DNA of 64,000 nucleotides from Streptomyces liangshanensis (GTDB lineage Bacteria > Actinomycetota > Actinomycetes > Streptomycetales > Streptomycetaceae), in the NCBI RefSeq assembly GCF_011694815.1, contig NZ_CP050177.1:682001-746000 (forward strand). The letters are read 5' to 3'. Of this stretch, positions 57,843 through 64,000 are shown in pieces. Made by a program: the position numbers and the translations under genes. The notes below the pieces were generated by a model. That model did no database searches, was not told where the DNA came from, and saw nothing but the letters and a program-made list of their open reading frames with translations. The stretch's first letter is position 1; every line of letters starts with the position of its first letter.

Positions 57843-59285
57843 ATGAGTGGTACCGCCCAGATCGGCGTCACAGGGCTCGCGGTGATGGGCCGCAACCTGG
57901 CCCGCAACTTCGCGCGCAACGGTCTCACGGTCGCGGTGCACAACCGAACGGCCGCCAAGACCCGGGCGCTGGTCGAGGAGTTCGGCGACGAGGGCACGTT
58001 CGTGCCCGCGGAGAGCGCCGAGGAGTTCGTCGCGGCCCTGGAGCGCCCCCGCCGCCTGATGATCATGGTGAAGGCCGGTGACCCGACGGACGCGGTGATC
58101 CAGGAGTTCGCGCCCCTGCTGGAGGAGGGTGACGTCATCATCGACGGCGGCAACGCCCACTTCGCCGACACCCGCCGCCGCGAGAAGGAGCTGCGCGAGC
58201 GCGGCATCCACTTCGTCGGGGTGGGCGTCTCGGGCGGTGAGGAGGGCGCGCTGCACGGGCCGAGCATCATGCCGGGCGGCTCCCCCAAGTCGTACGAGTC
58301 CCTCGGCCCGCTGCTGGAGAGGATCGCGGCGAAGGCTCCGGACGGGGCGCGGACGGTCGCGCACATCGGCCCCGACGGCGCGGGCCACTTCGTGAAGATG
58401 GTGCACAACGGCATCGAGTACGCCGACATGCAGCTCATCGCGGAGGCGTACCACCTGCTGCGGTCGGTCGCGGGCTACTCCCCCGCGCAGATCGCCGAGA
58501 CGTTCCGTACGTGGAACACCGGCCGGCTCGACTCGTACCTGATCGAGATCACCGCCGAGGTACTGGCCCATACGGATGAGGCGACCGGCAAGCCGTTCGT
58601 GGACGTCGTGGTGGACCAGGCCGAGCAGAAGGGCACCGGGCGCTGGACGGTGCAGATCGCCCTCGACCTGGGCGTGCCGGTCTCGGGGATCGCCGAGGCG
58701 GTCTTCGCCCGTGCCGTGTCCGGGCACGCGGCGCTGCGCGAGGCGTCGCGCGGGCTGCCGGGGCCGACCGCGCGCCCGCTGGACGCGGCGGAGGCGGCGC
58801 GCTTCGCGGATCAGGTGGAGCAGGCGCTGTACGCGTCGAAGATCGTGTCGTACACGCAGGGCTTCCACCAGATCCGGGCGGGCAGCGACGAGTACGGCTG
58901 GGACGTCGACCTCGGTTCCGTCGCGGCGATCTGGCGGGCGGGGTGCATCATCCGCGCCGCGTTCCTGGACCGGATCCGGGCGGCGTTCGACGCGCGGCAC
59001 GACCTGCCGAGCCTGCTGTCGGACAAGCAGTTCGCCGAGGAGATCGGCGCGGCGCAGGACGACTGGCGGGCCGTGGTGGCGACGGCGGCGGTGCAGGGCG
59101 TCCCGACGCCGGGCTTCTCCGCGGCGCTGTCGTACTACGACGCGCTGCGCGCCGAGCGGCTGCCCGCGGCGCTGACGCAGGGCCAGCGGGACTTCTTCGG
59201 GGCGCACACCTACCGGCGTACGGACCGGGAGGGGTCGTTCCACACCCTGTGGGGCGGCGACCGCTCGGAGGTCTCGGGCGCCTGA
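57843..59285 (+). CDS. gnd: 6-phosphogluconate dehydrogenase, decarboxylating
   Basis: 480 residues, the usual long form. Rossmann loop GVTGLAVMGRNLARNFA, IIDGGNAHFADT, VSGGEEGALHGPSIMPGG, and catalytic Lys/His/Asn in GHFVKMVHNGIEYADMQL. It makes ribulose-5-phosphate and reduced cofactor in the pentose phosphate pathway. It stands alone; a strong terminator follows. Confidence 0.96.
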   Translation: MSGTAQIGVTGLAVMGRNLARNFARNGLTVAVHNRTAAKTRALVEEFGDEGTFVPAESAEEFVAALERPRRLMIMVKAGDPTDAVIQEFAPLLEEGDVIIDGGNAHFADTRRREKELRERGIHFVGVGVSGGEEGALHGPSIMPGGSPKSYESLGPLLERIAAKAPDGARTVAHIGPDGAGHFVKMVHNGIEYADMQLIAEAYHLLRSVAGYSPAQIAETFRTWNTGRLDSYLIEITAEVLAHTDEATGKPFVDVVVDQAEQKGTGRWTVQIALDLGVPVSGIAEAVFARAVSGHAALREASRGLPGPTARPLDAAEAARFADQVEQALYASKIVSYTQGFHQIRAGSDEYGWDVDLGSVAAIWRAGCIIRAAFLDRIRAAFDARHDLPSLLSDKQFAEEIGAAQDDWRAVVATAAVQGVPTPGFSAALSYYDALRAERLPAALTQGQRDFFGAHTYRRTDREGSFHTLWGGDRSEVSGA

Positions 59286-59349
59286 CCTTCCCGGCCCGGC
59301 CCGTCGGCGGTGTGCGGCCCGCCGGGGGGCCGGTACGCCGTGCCGCTAC

Positions 59350-59390
59350 GCCGACCGGCCGACCGCGTTCGTCGCGGTCGGCCGGTCGGC
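59350..59390. terminator. Terminator of gnd
   Basis: Perfect 18-bp stem (59350-59367 and 59373-59390) with loop TTCGT, 65 bases after the gnd stop; may also end the convergent small gene. Confidence 0.85.
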
Positions 59391-59453
59391 GTTCCGGGCC
59401 CGGGCGCCGGGGCCGCGTCACGGCCTCGGAGGCCGGCGTTCCGGCTCCGGGCG

Positions 59454-59696
59454 CTACGGCACGTCGGTGAGGGGGCCCGGTGCGGGGTCCGGTTCCGGTA
59501 CGGGGTCGGGGCCCGGCGGGTTCGGTACCGGATCGGGCCGCGGGGGCGGCGAGGGCCGCGGCGGGGGCGCGGGGGCGGGGGGCGGGGAGGGGACGGGCGC
59601 GGGGCCCGGGCCCGGCAGCGGTCCCGGTTCCGGCGCCGGCGGTCCCGGCGTGGGGACGGGCGACGGCGGTACCGGATCGGGAAACGGGCTGGTCAT
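59454..59696 (-). CDS. Pro-rich small protein of 80 residues
   Basis: More than half of the residues are proline, mixed with Asp, Glu, Ser and Ala (MTSPFPDPVPPSPVPTPG...). Ribosome site AGGAGGTCA is among the best in the window, so translation is likely despite low complexity. No Cys, signal peptide or membrane segment; net acidic. Function unknown. Confidence 0.7.
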   Translation of the reverse strand: MTSPFPDPVPPSPVPTPGPPAPEPGPLPGPGPAPVPSPPPAPAPPPRPSPPPRPDPVPNPPGPDPVPEPDPAPGPLTDVP

Positions 59697-59855
59697 GACT
59701 GACCTCCTGTGGTGCGTGGTCGTACCTTCCCAATGTCTCCCGGTGCGCGTGCCCACGCGCGCCGGGTCCACGCGTCCGGCGAGCGCCCGTCGGCGATCTT
59801 TCCCCGATCGGCCCCCAGGAGGTGGGGTGCGGGACGACGGCCAGGGCCGCGTACG

Positions 59856-60488
59856 TCAGGAGAGGGCGGCGGCGGCCACCGCGGCCGCGTTCAGGCCCGG
59901 GCGGGGGCTGGAGAGCACCGGGACGGTGGTCGCGGCCCGGTCCGCCGCGCCGGCCATCGACGCCTGGGCCAGCACGATCACGTCGGCCGCCACGACCGCG
60001 TCGACGGAGGCGGCCACCGCGTCCAGGTAGCCGTCCAGGTCACCGGCCTCGAACCGCTCCCAGGCGCCGTCGACCAGCACCGTACGCAGGTCGACGGGCC
60101 GGCCCGCCGCCTCCTCGCGGATCAGGGTGAGCGTCGGCTCCAGCGTGCTCTCCACGGTGGCGACCACCACCACGCGGCCCGCCTCCGCCGCGGCGGCGGC
60201 CATCGGCCGGTCGACCCTGAGCACCGGTACGCCGAGGGCGCGGCCCGCCTTCTCCGCGACCTCCCCGAGCGTCGAGCAGGTGCAGAGCACGGCGGCCGCG
60301 CCCTCGGCGACCACGTCCTCCAGCGCCGCCTCCACCGCGTCCGCCACGGCCTCGGGCCCTTCGATCCTGGCCCGGCCGAGCAGTTCCTCGGCCACCACGT
60401 GCCGCAGGACGAGGCCCGGGTGGTCGGAGTCGCGCAGGGCGTCGAAGACCGGGACGTGGGCGGGAGAGGTGTGCAGCAGCGCGAGCAT
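59856..60488 (-). CDS. Asp/Glu/hydantoin racemase-like protein
   Basis: 210 residues. The first active-site motif VLCTCSTLGEVAE is present with Cys, but the second half shows VIVLAQASMAG where a second Cys would sit in a two-Cys racemase, so it may be a lyase or isomerase of the same fold. No ribosome site: TAGCAT lies 9 bases before the ATG and suggests a leaderless mRNA; GTG at 60494 is an alternative start. Stands alone. Confidence 0.75.
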   Translation of the reverse strand: MLALLHTSPAHVPVFDALRDSDHPGLVLRHVVAEELLGRARIEGPEAVADAVEAALEDVVAEGAAAVLCTCSTLGEVAEKAGRALGVPVLRVDRPMAAAAAEAGRVVVVATVESTLEPTLTLIREEAAGRPVDLRTVLVDGAWERFEAGDLDGYLDAVAASVDAVVAADVIVLAQASMAGAADRAATTVPVLSSPRPGLNAAAVAAAALS

Positions 60489-60580
60489 GATCACGATGCT
60501 AGACGCGGGCGGCGCGGGCGGCACGCCGGTCCCGGGGGCGCGCCTCGGGGGTCGTACCGCCGGTCGTACGGCCCAGGAGG

Positions 60581-60925
60581 TCACCAGACCTTTGGGCTCG
60601 CCTTCAGCTGCTCCTCGGCGGCCGCCACCGTGTCCGCCGGCGCCGGGGGTGCCTCGTCGGGGTGCCGCTCGGCCCAGGAGGCCGCGTACGGGCAGAGGGC
60701 GACGACGGGCACGCCCTCGCGCGCCGCCGTCGCGTAGAACTCCCGTACGAGCGCGCCCGCGATGCCCTTGCCCTCGTGCCCCTGCTCCACGACGGTGTGC
60801 ACGGCGACCAGCGCGGCGGGGGCGGCGTCGAGGGTGAAGTAGGCGACGACGCCGACGGCCTGGCCGTTCTCGTACGCCTCCAGGCGGCCCTGCGCGCGGT
60901 TGTCGCGGATCTCGATGTCGGCCAT
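60581..60925 (-). CDS. Small GNAT-like acetyltransferase (YjdJ/NATD1 type)
   Basis: 114 residues. Single GNAT-like fold with HTVVEQGHEGKGIAGALV as acetyl-CoA loop, FYATAAREGVPVVALCPYAA, typical of the short YjdJ/NATD1 group. GGGAG lies 8 bases before the ATG. Substrate unknown. Divergent from the DUF350 gene. Confidence 0.85.
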   Translation of the reverse strand: MADIEIRDNRAQGRLEAYENGQAVGVVAYFTLDAAPAALVAVHTVVEQGHEGKGIAGALVREFYATAAREGVPVVALCPYAASWAERHPDEAPPAPADTVAAAEEQLKASPKVW

Positions 60926-61108
60926 GGCGACGGACTCCCTGGTGCTCGGCGGGAGTGGAGAGCCACTCCCGGGTGACCGTTCCAGCCTACGCAACCCGCC
61001 TGTGGAGCGGCCCGTTCGGGCCACGGGGGCAGAGGATCCGGACAGCCGTGCGATACATTTTGCGTCGCTTTTACCACGATCCACTTCTGCGGCGGAGACG
61101 AGCACTCA

Positions 61109-61531
61109 ATGAGCGACATTCTCAACGGACTTGGCCGGGCCGGCGCCTACGGGGCGCTCGGTGTCGTCCTGTTGATCCTCGGCATCGTCCTGGTGGACCT
61201 GCTGACCCCGGGCAAGCTCGGGAAGCAGATATGGGAGGAGCGCAACCGCAACGCGGCGGTCCTCCTCAGCTCCGCGCTGCTCGGGATCGGGGGCATCGTG
61301 TTCACCTCGATCTGGACGACGTACGACGACTTCGGCAAGGGCCTCGCGTCGACGGCGGCGTTCGGGGTGCTCGGGCTGGCGATGATGGCCGTGGCCTTCC
61401 TGGTGGTGGACCTCGTCACCCCGGGCAAGCTCGGCGCCACCCTGGTGGAGGCGGAGCCGCACCCGGCGGTGTGGGTGACGGCGTCCTGCAACCTCGCGGT
61501 GGCCGCGATCATCTCGGCGTCCATCGCCTGA
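61109..61531 (+). CDS. DUF350 membrane protein
   Basis: 140 residues forming four membrane segments in two similar halves; each half shows VD(L)LTPGKLG after the first helix, the repeat mark of DUF350. GGAG about 11 bases before the ATG. The SPFH gene follows after 114 bp but seems to have its own promoter. Function unknown. Confidence 0.85.
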   Translation: MSDILNGLGRAGAYGALGVVLLILGIVLVDLLTPGKLGKQIWEERNRNAAVLLSSALLGIGGIVFTSIWTTYDDFGKGLASTAAFGVLGLAMMAVAFLVVDLVTPGKLGATLVEAEPHPAVWVTASCNLAVAAIISASIA

Positions 61532-61576
61532 CCGCAGGCCCTTCCTCCTCCCCCTTCGCCTCCACCCCTTCCCTTC

Positions 61577-61631
61577 ATATCGTCATCTTGACGACAAGGA
61601 GCCGCCTTCGATATCGTCGCCATGACGACAA
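61577..61631 (+). promoter_or_regulatory. Double operator overlapping the SPFH promoter
   Basis: Two 21-bp direct repeats (61577-61597 and 61611-61631), each with an inverted core TCGTC-N5-GACGA. TTGACG (61588-61593) and TATCGT (61612-61617), 18 bases apart, form the promoter, so one operator covers the -35 and the other the -10 and start. Centres are 34 bp apart. The repressor is not coded nearby. Confidence 0.7.
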
Positions 61632-61645
61632 CAAGGGGGGCCTCC

Positions 61646-62656
61646 ATGGCCGACATCACCCGGCGCCTCGGCTGGCGCCACCTGCGCTCCGCGCCCACCG
61701 CGTACGTACGCCACCACCGGCGCGGACAGCTCGCCCACGACGGCACGGGGCTCAGCTTCTGGTTCCGGGCGCTGAGCGCGGCCCTCTCCGAAGTGCCCGT
61801 CGACGACCGCGAGTTGGCCATGGCCTTCCACGCCCGTACGGCCGACTTCCAGGACGTCACCGTGCAGGCGACGGTCACCTACCGGATCAGCGACCCCGGC
61901 ACGGCCGCCGGCCGGATCGACTTCTCCGTCGACCCGGACACCGGGGCCTGGCGGAGCGCCCCGCTGGAGCAGATCGCCACCCTGCTCACCGAGACGGCCC
62001 AGCAGCACGCGCTCGACGTGCTGGCCCGTACCCCGCTGGCGGCGGCGCTGGCCGACGGGGTCGCGTCCGTACGGCAGCGGATCTCCGACGGCCTCGCGGC
62101 CGAGCCCCGGCTGCCGGCGACCGGCATCGAGGTGGTGGCCGCGCGGGTGGTCGCCATCCGCCCCGAGGCGGAGGTGGAGCGCGCCCTGCGCACGCCCGCC
62201 CGGGAGTTGATCCAGCAGGAGGCGGACCGGGCCACCTACGAGCGGCGGGCCGTGGCCGTCGAGCGCGAGCGGACCATCGCCGAGAACGAACTCGCCAGCA
62301 GGATCGAACTGGCCCGGCGCGAGGAGCGGTTGGTCGAGCAGCACGGCACCAACGCCCGCCGCGAGGCCGAGGAGAGCGCGGCGGCCGACGCCGTACGCGC
62401 CGAGGCCGAGGCGCGCCGGATCGTGAAACTGGCCACCGCGCAGGCCGAGGCGGCCCGGCAGACCGGTGAGGCGCGGGCGGCGGCCCAGTCCGCCTGGCTG
62501 CGGGTGCACGGCGAGGTGGACGCGGCGACGCTGCACGCGCTGGCCGCGACGCGCCTCGCGGAGAACCTGCCGCGCGTCGACAGCCTGACCCTCTCCCCCG
62601 ACGTTCTCACCGGCCTGCTCGCGAAGCTGGGACGTCCCGGGGACGGCTCCGCGTGA
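61646..62656 (+). CDS. SPFH/band 7 domain protein
   Basis: 336 residues. The SPFH domain (about 30-180: [36 protein letters not shown]) is followed by a long charged coiled-coil (about 180-290, rich in Ala, Glu, Arg) and a short tail. No clear membrane segment at the N-terminus. ATG at 61646 has GGGGGG 5 bases before; the ATG at 61622 lies inside the operator and upstream of the expected transcript start, so I reject it. The stop overlaps the start of the next gene (GTGA). Confidence 0.85.
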   Translation: MADITRRLGWRHLRSAPTAYVRHHRRGQLAHDGTGLSFWFRALSAALSEVPVDDRELAMAFHARTADFQDVTVQATVTYRISDPGTAAGRIDFSVDPDTGAWRSAPLEQIATLLTETAQQHALDVLARTPLAAALADGVASVRQRISDGLAAEPRLPATGIEVVAARVVAIRPEAEVERALRTPARELIQQEADRATYERRAVAVERERTIAENELASRIELARREERLVEQHGTNARREAEESAAADAVRAEAEARRIVKLATAQAEAARQTGEARAAAQSAWLRVHGEVDAATLHALAATRLAENLPRVDSLTLSPDVLTGLLAKLGRPGDGSA

Positions 62657-63549
62657 GCCTGGCGCCGCGCGCGGTGCTGGTCCACCGCACCAGTGAGTAC
62701 GAGGAGTTGCTCGCCCGGCACGGCACGCACGGCCAGGCCGCGTTCTACCTCTCCTCGCGCGGCCGGTCGCTGGACGAGGTGGCCGCGCGGCACCACCGGG
62801 CGCTGCGCGCGCTGACCGAGGTGGCCGCCGCGGTGCCGTTGTCGTGGCGCCAGGCGCGGGTGGAGCGCGCGGACCTCGACCGGTTCCTGTTCGGCCCCGA
62901 GGACGTGGTGGTCGTGGTGGGCGCGGACGGGCTGGTCGCCAACACCGCGAAGTACCTGGCGGGGCAGGTGGTGGTGGGGATCGACACGGATCCGGGGCGG
63001 GGGCTCGGGGTGCTCGTACGCCACCGCCCGGGCGACGCGGAGGCGTTGCTCCGGGCGGCCGGGCCGGGGCGGGCCGTCCGGGTCGACGAGCTGACGATGG
63101 TGGAGGCGGTCGCCGACGACACACAGCGGCTGCTCGCGCTGAACGAGATCTACCTCGGTCGGCCCGACCACCGGACGGCGCGCTACCGGCTGGGCCCGGA
63201 CGACGGGACGGGTCCCGCCGAGGCCCAGGCGTCCTCGGGCGTGCTGATCGGTACGGGCACTGGCGCGACGGGCTGGCTGCGCTCCCTGGGCGCGGGCGCG
63301 TCCCTCCCGATGCCGTCGCCGACCGATCCCGTCCTGGTCTGGGCCGTACGGGAGGCCTGGCCGTCCCCCACGACCGGCACGTCCCGTCTGACGGGTGTGC
63401 TGACCGGGACGCACCGGCTGCGCCTGACGGTGGAGTCGGAGCGTCTGGTCGCCTTCGGCGACGGGATGGAGGGCGACGCGCTGGACCTGACATGGGGCCA
63501 GACGGTCCGGGTGGGCCTGGCGGAGGTCGCCCTGCGCCTCCTCGCCTGA
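62653..63549 (+). CDS. NAD-kinase/diacylglycerol-kinase-fold protein
   Basis: 298 residues. The N-terminal half shows the kinase-type loop [19 protein letters not shown], matching GGDGT-x-L motifs of NAD kinases with changes (GADG), and [11 protein letters not shown]; a C-terminal beta-rich half follows, with [18 protein letters not shown] as in NAD kinase. The replaced second Gly of the motif makes activity uncertain. GTG start inside the SPFH stop, so the two are translation-coupled and likely act together. Confidence 0.75.
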   Translation: MSLAPRAVLVHRTSEYEELLARHGTHGQAAFYLSSRGRSLDEVAARHHRALRALTEVAAAVPLSWRQARVERADLDRFLFGPEDVVVVVGADGLVANTAKYLAGQVVVGIDTDPGRGLGVLVRHRPGDAEALLRAAGPGRAVRVDELTMVEAVADDTQRLLALNEIYLGRPDHRTARYRLGPDDGTGPAEAQASSGVLIGTGTGATGWLRSLGAGASLPMPSPTDPVLVWAVREAWPSPTTGTSRLTGVLTGTHRLRLTVESERLVAFGDGMEGDALDLTWGQTVRVGLAEVALRLLA

Positions 63550-63816
63550 CACCCTCGCCTGCCCCCTCACCCGACCCCTCGCCTGACCCCTCGGCAGGCC
63601 TCCCGTGGAAGGCGGATTCCGCTGGGCGGAGTCGGGCGGTCGGAAACGGTCAATCGGCGCGCCAGGACGCGCAATTGAGGCAAGCAAAGTTCCGGTCGAG
63701 CTTTCTTTACGAAAGACCTAGTGCCATGCTGGTGCGCCGGGACGCAGGGCCACTGAGCGAGAACCCTCGGTGATGGACGGCGTCCTGTGCGGACCCCCCT
63801 GCTAGAAGGAATGGCG

Positions 63817-63882
63817 ATGTCTCCTGTGCTGCCGTTACCCCGGTCCTCCGCGCCCGGCGGAGTCGGGGGCCGGTGTCGGTGA
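63817..63882 (+). CDS. Putative leader peptide with a TTA codon
   Basis: 21-residue open frame (MSPVLPLPRSSAPGGVGGRCR) from ATG at 63817, with AGAAGGA 7 bases upstream; ATG at 63811 is an alternative. Codon 7 is TTA (63835-63837), the rare codon read only by the bldA tRNA. Its TGA overlaps the GTG of the next gene by four bases. The 267 bp before it hold no supported gene; CTTTC-N5-GAAAG (63701-63715) lies in an AT-rich island. Confidence 0.45.
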   Translation: MSPVLPLPRSSAPGGVGGRCR

Positions 63883-64000
63883 ACGCCATGGGGACGGGCG
63901 ACAGGCCCGGGCGCGGGTTCCGGCTGTCCACCGGTCCGGCCGGGGACGACCACGAGTTACGCGCGGTGCTCCAGGACGTGGCCTCGGGCTACTGGATGTC
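63879..64000 (+). CDS. N-terminal part of an unknown gene with a TTA codon
   Basis: Open frame from GTG at 63879 to the window edge (40 codons). The start overlaps the leader-peptide stop (GTGA). Codon 27 is TTA (63957-63959). Third positions are otherwise G or C, supporting a coding frame. The visible part (ending in ELRAVLQDVASGYWM) is too short to assign; ATG at 63888 is an alternative start. Confidence 0.5.
   Translation, partial: MNAMGTGDRPGRGFRLSTGPAGDDHELRAVLQDVASGYWM

Noticed and set aside
61622..61645. ATG at 61622 as start of the SPFH gene
   Set aside because: It lies inside the second operator and upstream of the expected transcript start; 61646 has a better ribosome site.

Overview
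The window is high-GC DNA with strong G/C third-position bias, GTG and TTG starts, apparently leaderless genes and many 4-base ATGA/GTGA stop-start overlaps. These features, together with an Rpf-LysM-M23 cell-wall enzyme, a class F sortase, LacI- and ROK-controlled sugar ABC importers without their own ATPase, SpoIIE-type phosphatase and WS/DGAT families and rare TTA codons, point to a Streptomyces chromosome. From memory the gene set recalls the S. coelicolor SCO09xx region (rmdA-like and rpfD-like genes); this was not searched. I saw no rRNA, tRNA, CRISPR array, integrase or insertion sequence.

Layout. 0-4.3 kb: end of an unknown gene, a methyltransferase coupled to a PAS-GGDEF-EAL c-di-GMP protein, and a duplicated-domain lipoprotein. 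4.4-9.1 kb: an envelope block with a Pro-Thr-stalk membrane protein, a DUF4239 protein, two paralogous anchored secreted proteins, a class F sortase and a polysaccharide deacetylase. 9.3-12.5 kb: universal stress protein, CapA-like lipoprotein, ECF sigma factor and an unknown protein. 12.5-16.5 kb: a LytS/LytTR two-component system around a DUF485-symporter pair, with 15-bp tandem repeats in front of the transporter genes. 16.6-20.2 kb: zinc-finger anti-sigma factor, a GC minisatellite, an Fpg/Nei glycosylase, an alpha/beta hydrolase and a rearranged scrap of the M23 gene found 22 kb away. 20.2-22.9 kb: a sugar dehydrogenase/lactonase operon with a gene of 33 hexapeptide repeats inserted between the two enzymes. 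23-31.3 kb: WS/DGAT acyltransferase, a PAS-GAF-SpoIIE-HATPase regulator, DUF6777 lipoprotein, YndJ plus a frameshifted DUF1990 gene behind two palindromic operators, and a phosphoesterase. 31.4-37.8 kb: EfeB and EfeO without EfeU, a 56-residue peptide gene, an unusual zinc-ribbon SDR, a GNAT and a quinone-type oxidoreductase. 37.9-43.8 kb: glgC/glgA, a FhuF-like Fe-S protein, a DMT permease and the Rpf-LysM-M23 enzyme. 43.9-57.4 kb: LacI regulator, a ROK-controlled beta-glucoside importer with GH1 glucosidase, and a DeoR-controlled polyol importer with dehydrogenase and PfkB kinase. 57.8-64 kb: gnd, a Pro-rich mini-protein, racemase-like and GNAT genes, DUF350, an SPFH/NAD-kinase-like pair behind a double operator, and at the edge a TTA-containing leader peptide coupled to a TTA-containing gene.

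How the parts fit. Carbon handling dominates: two CUT1-type importers (likely powered by a shared ATPase encoded elsewhere), sugar oxidation, glycogen/maltose-1-phosphate synthesis and the pentose phosphate pathway. Iron handling (EfeO, EfeB, FhuF-like protein) and cell-wall remodelling or surface display (sortase, deacetylase, Rpf-M23) are the other themes. The least expected items are the hexapeptide-repeat gene, the circularly permuted 154-bp M23 fragment, the 15-bp repeats of the LytTR locus and the TTA leader at the right edge.
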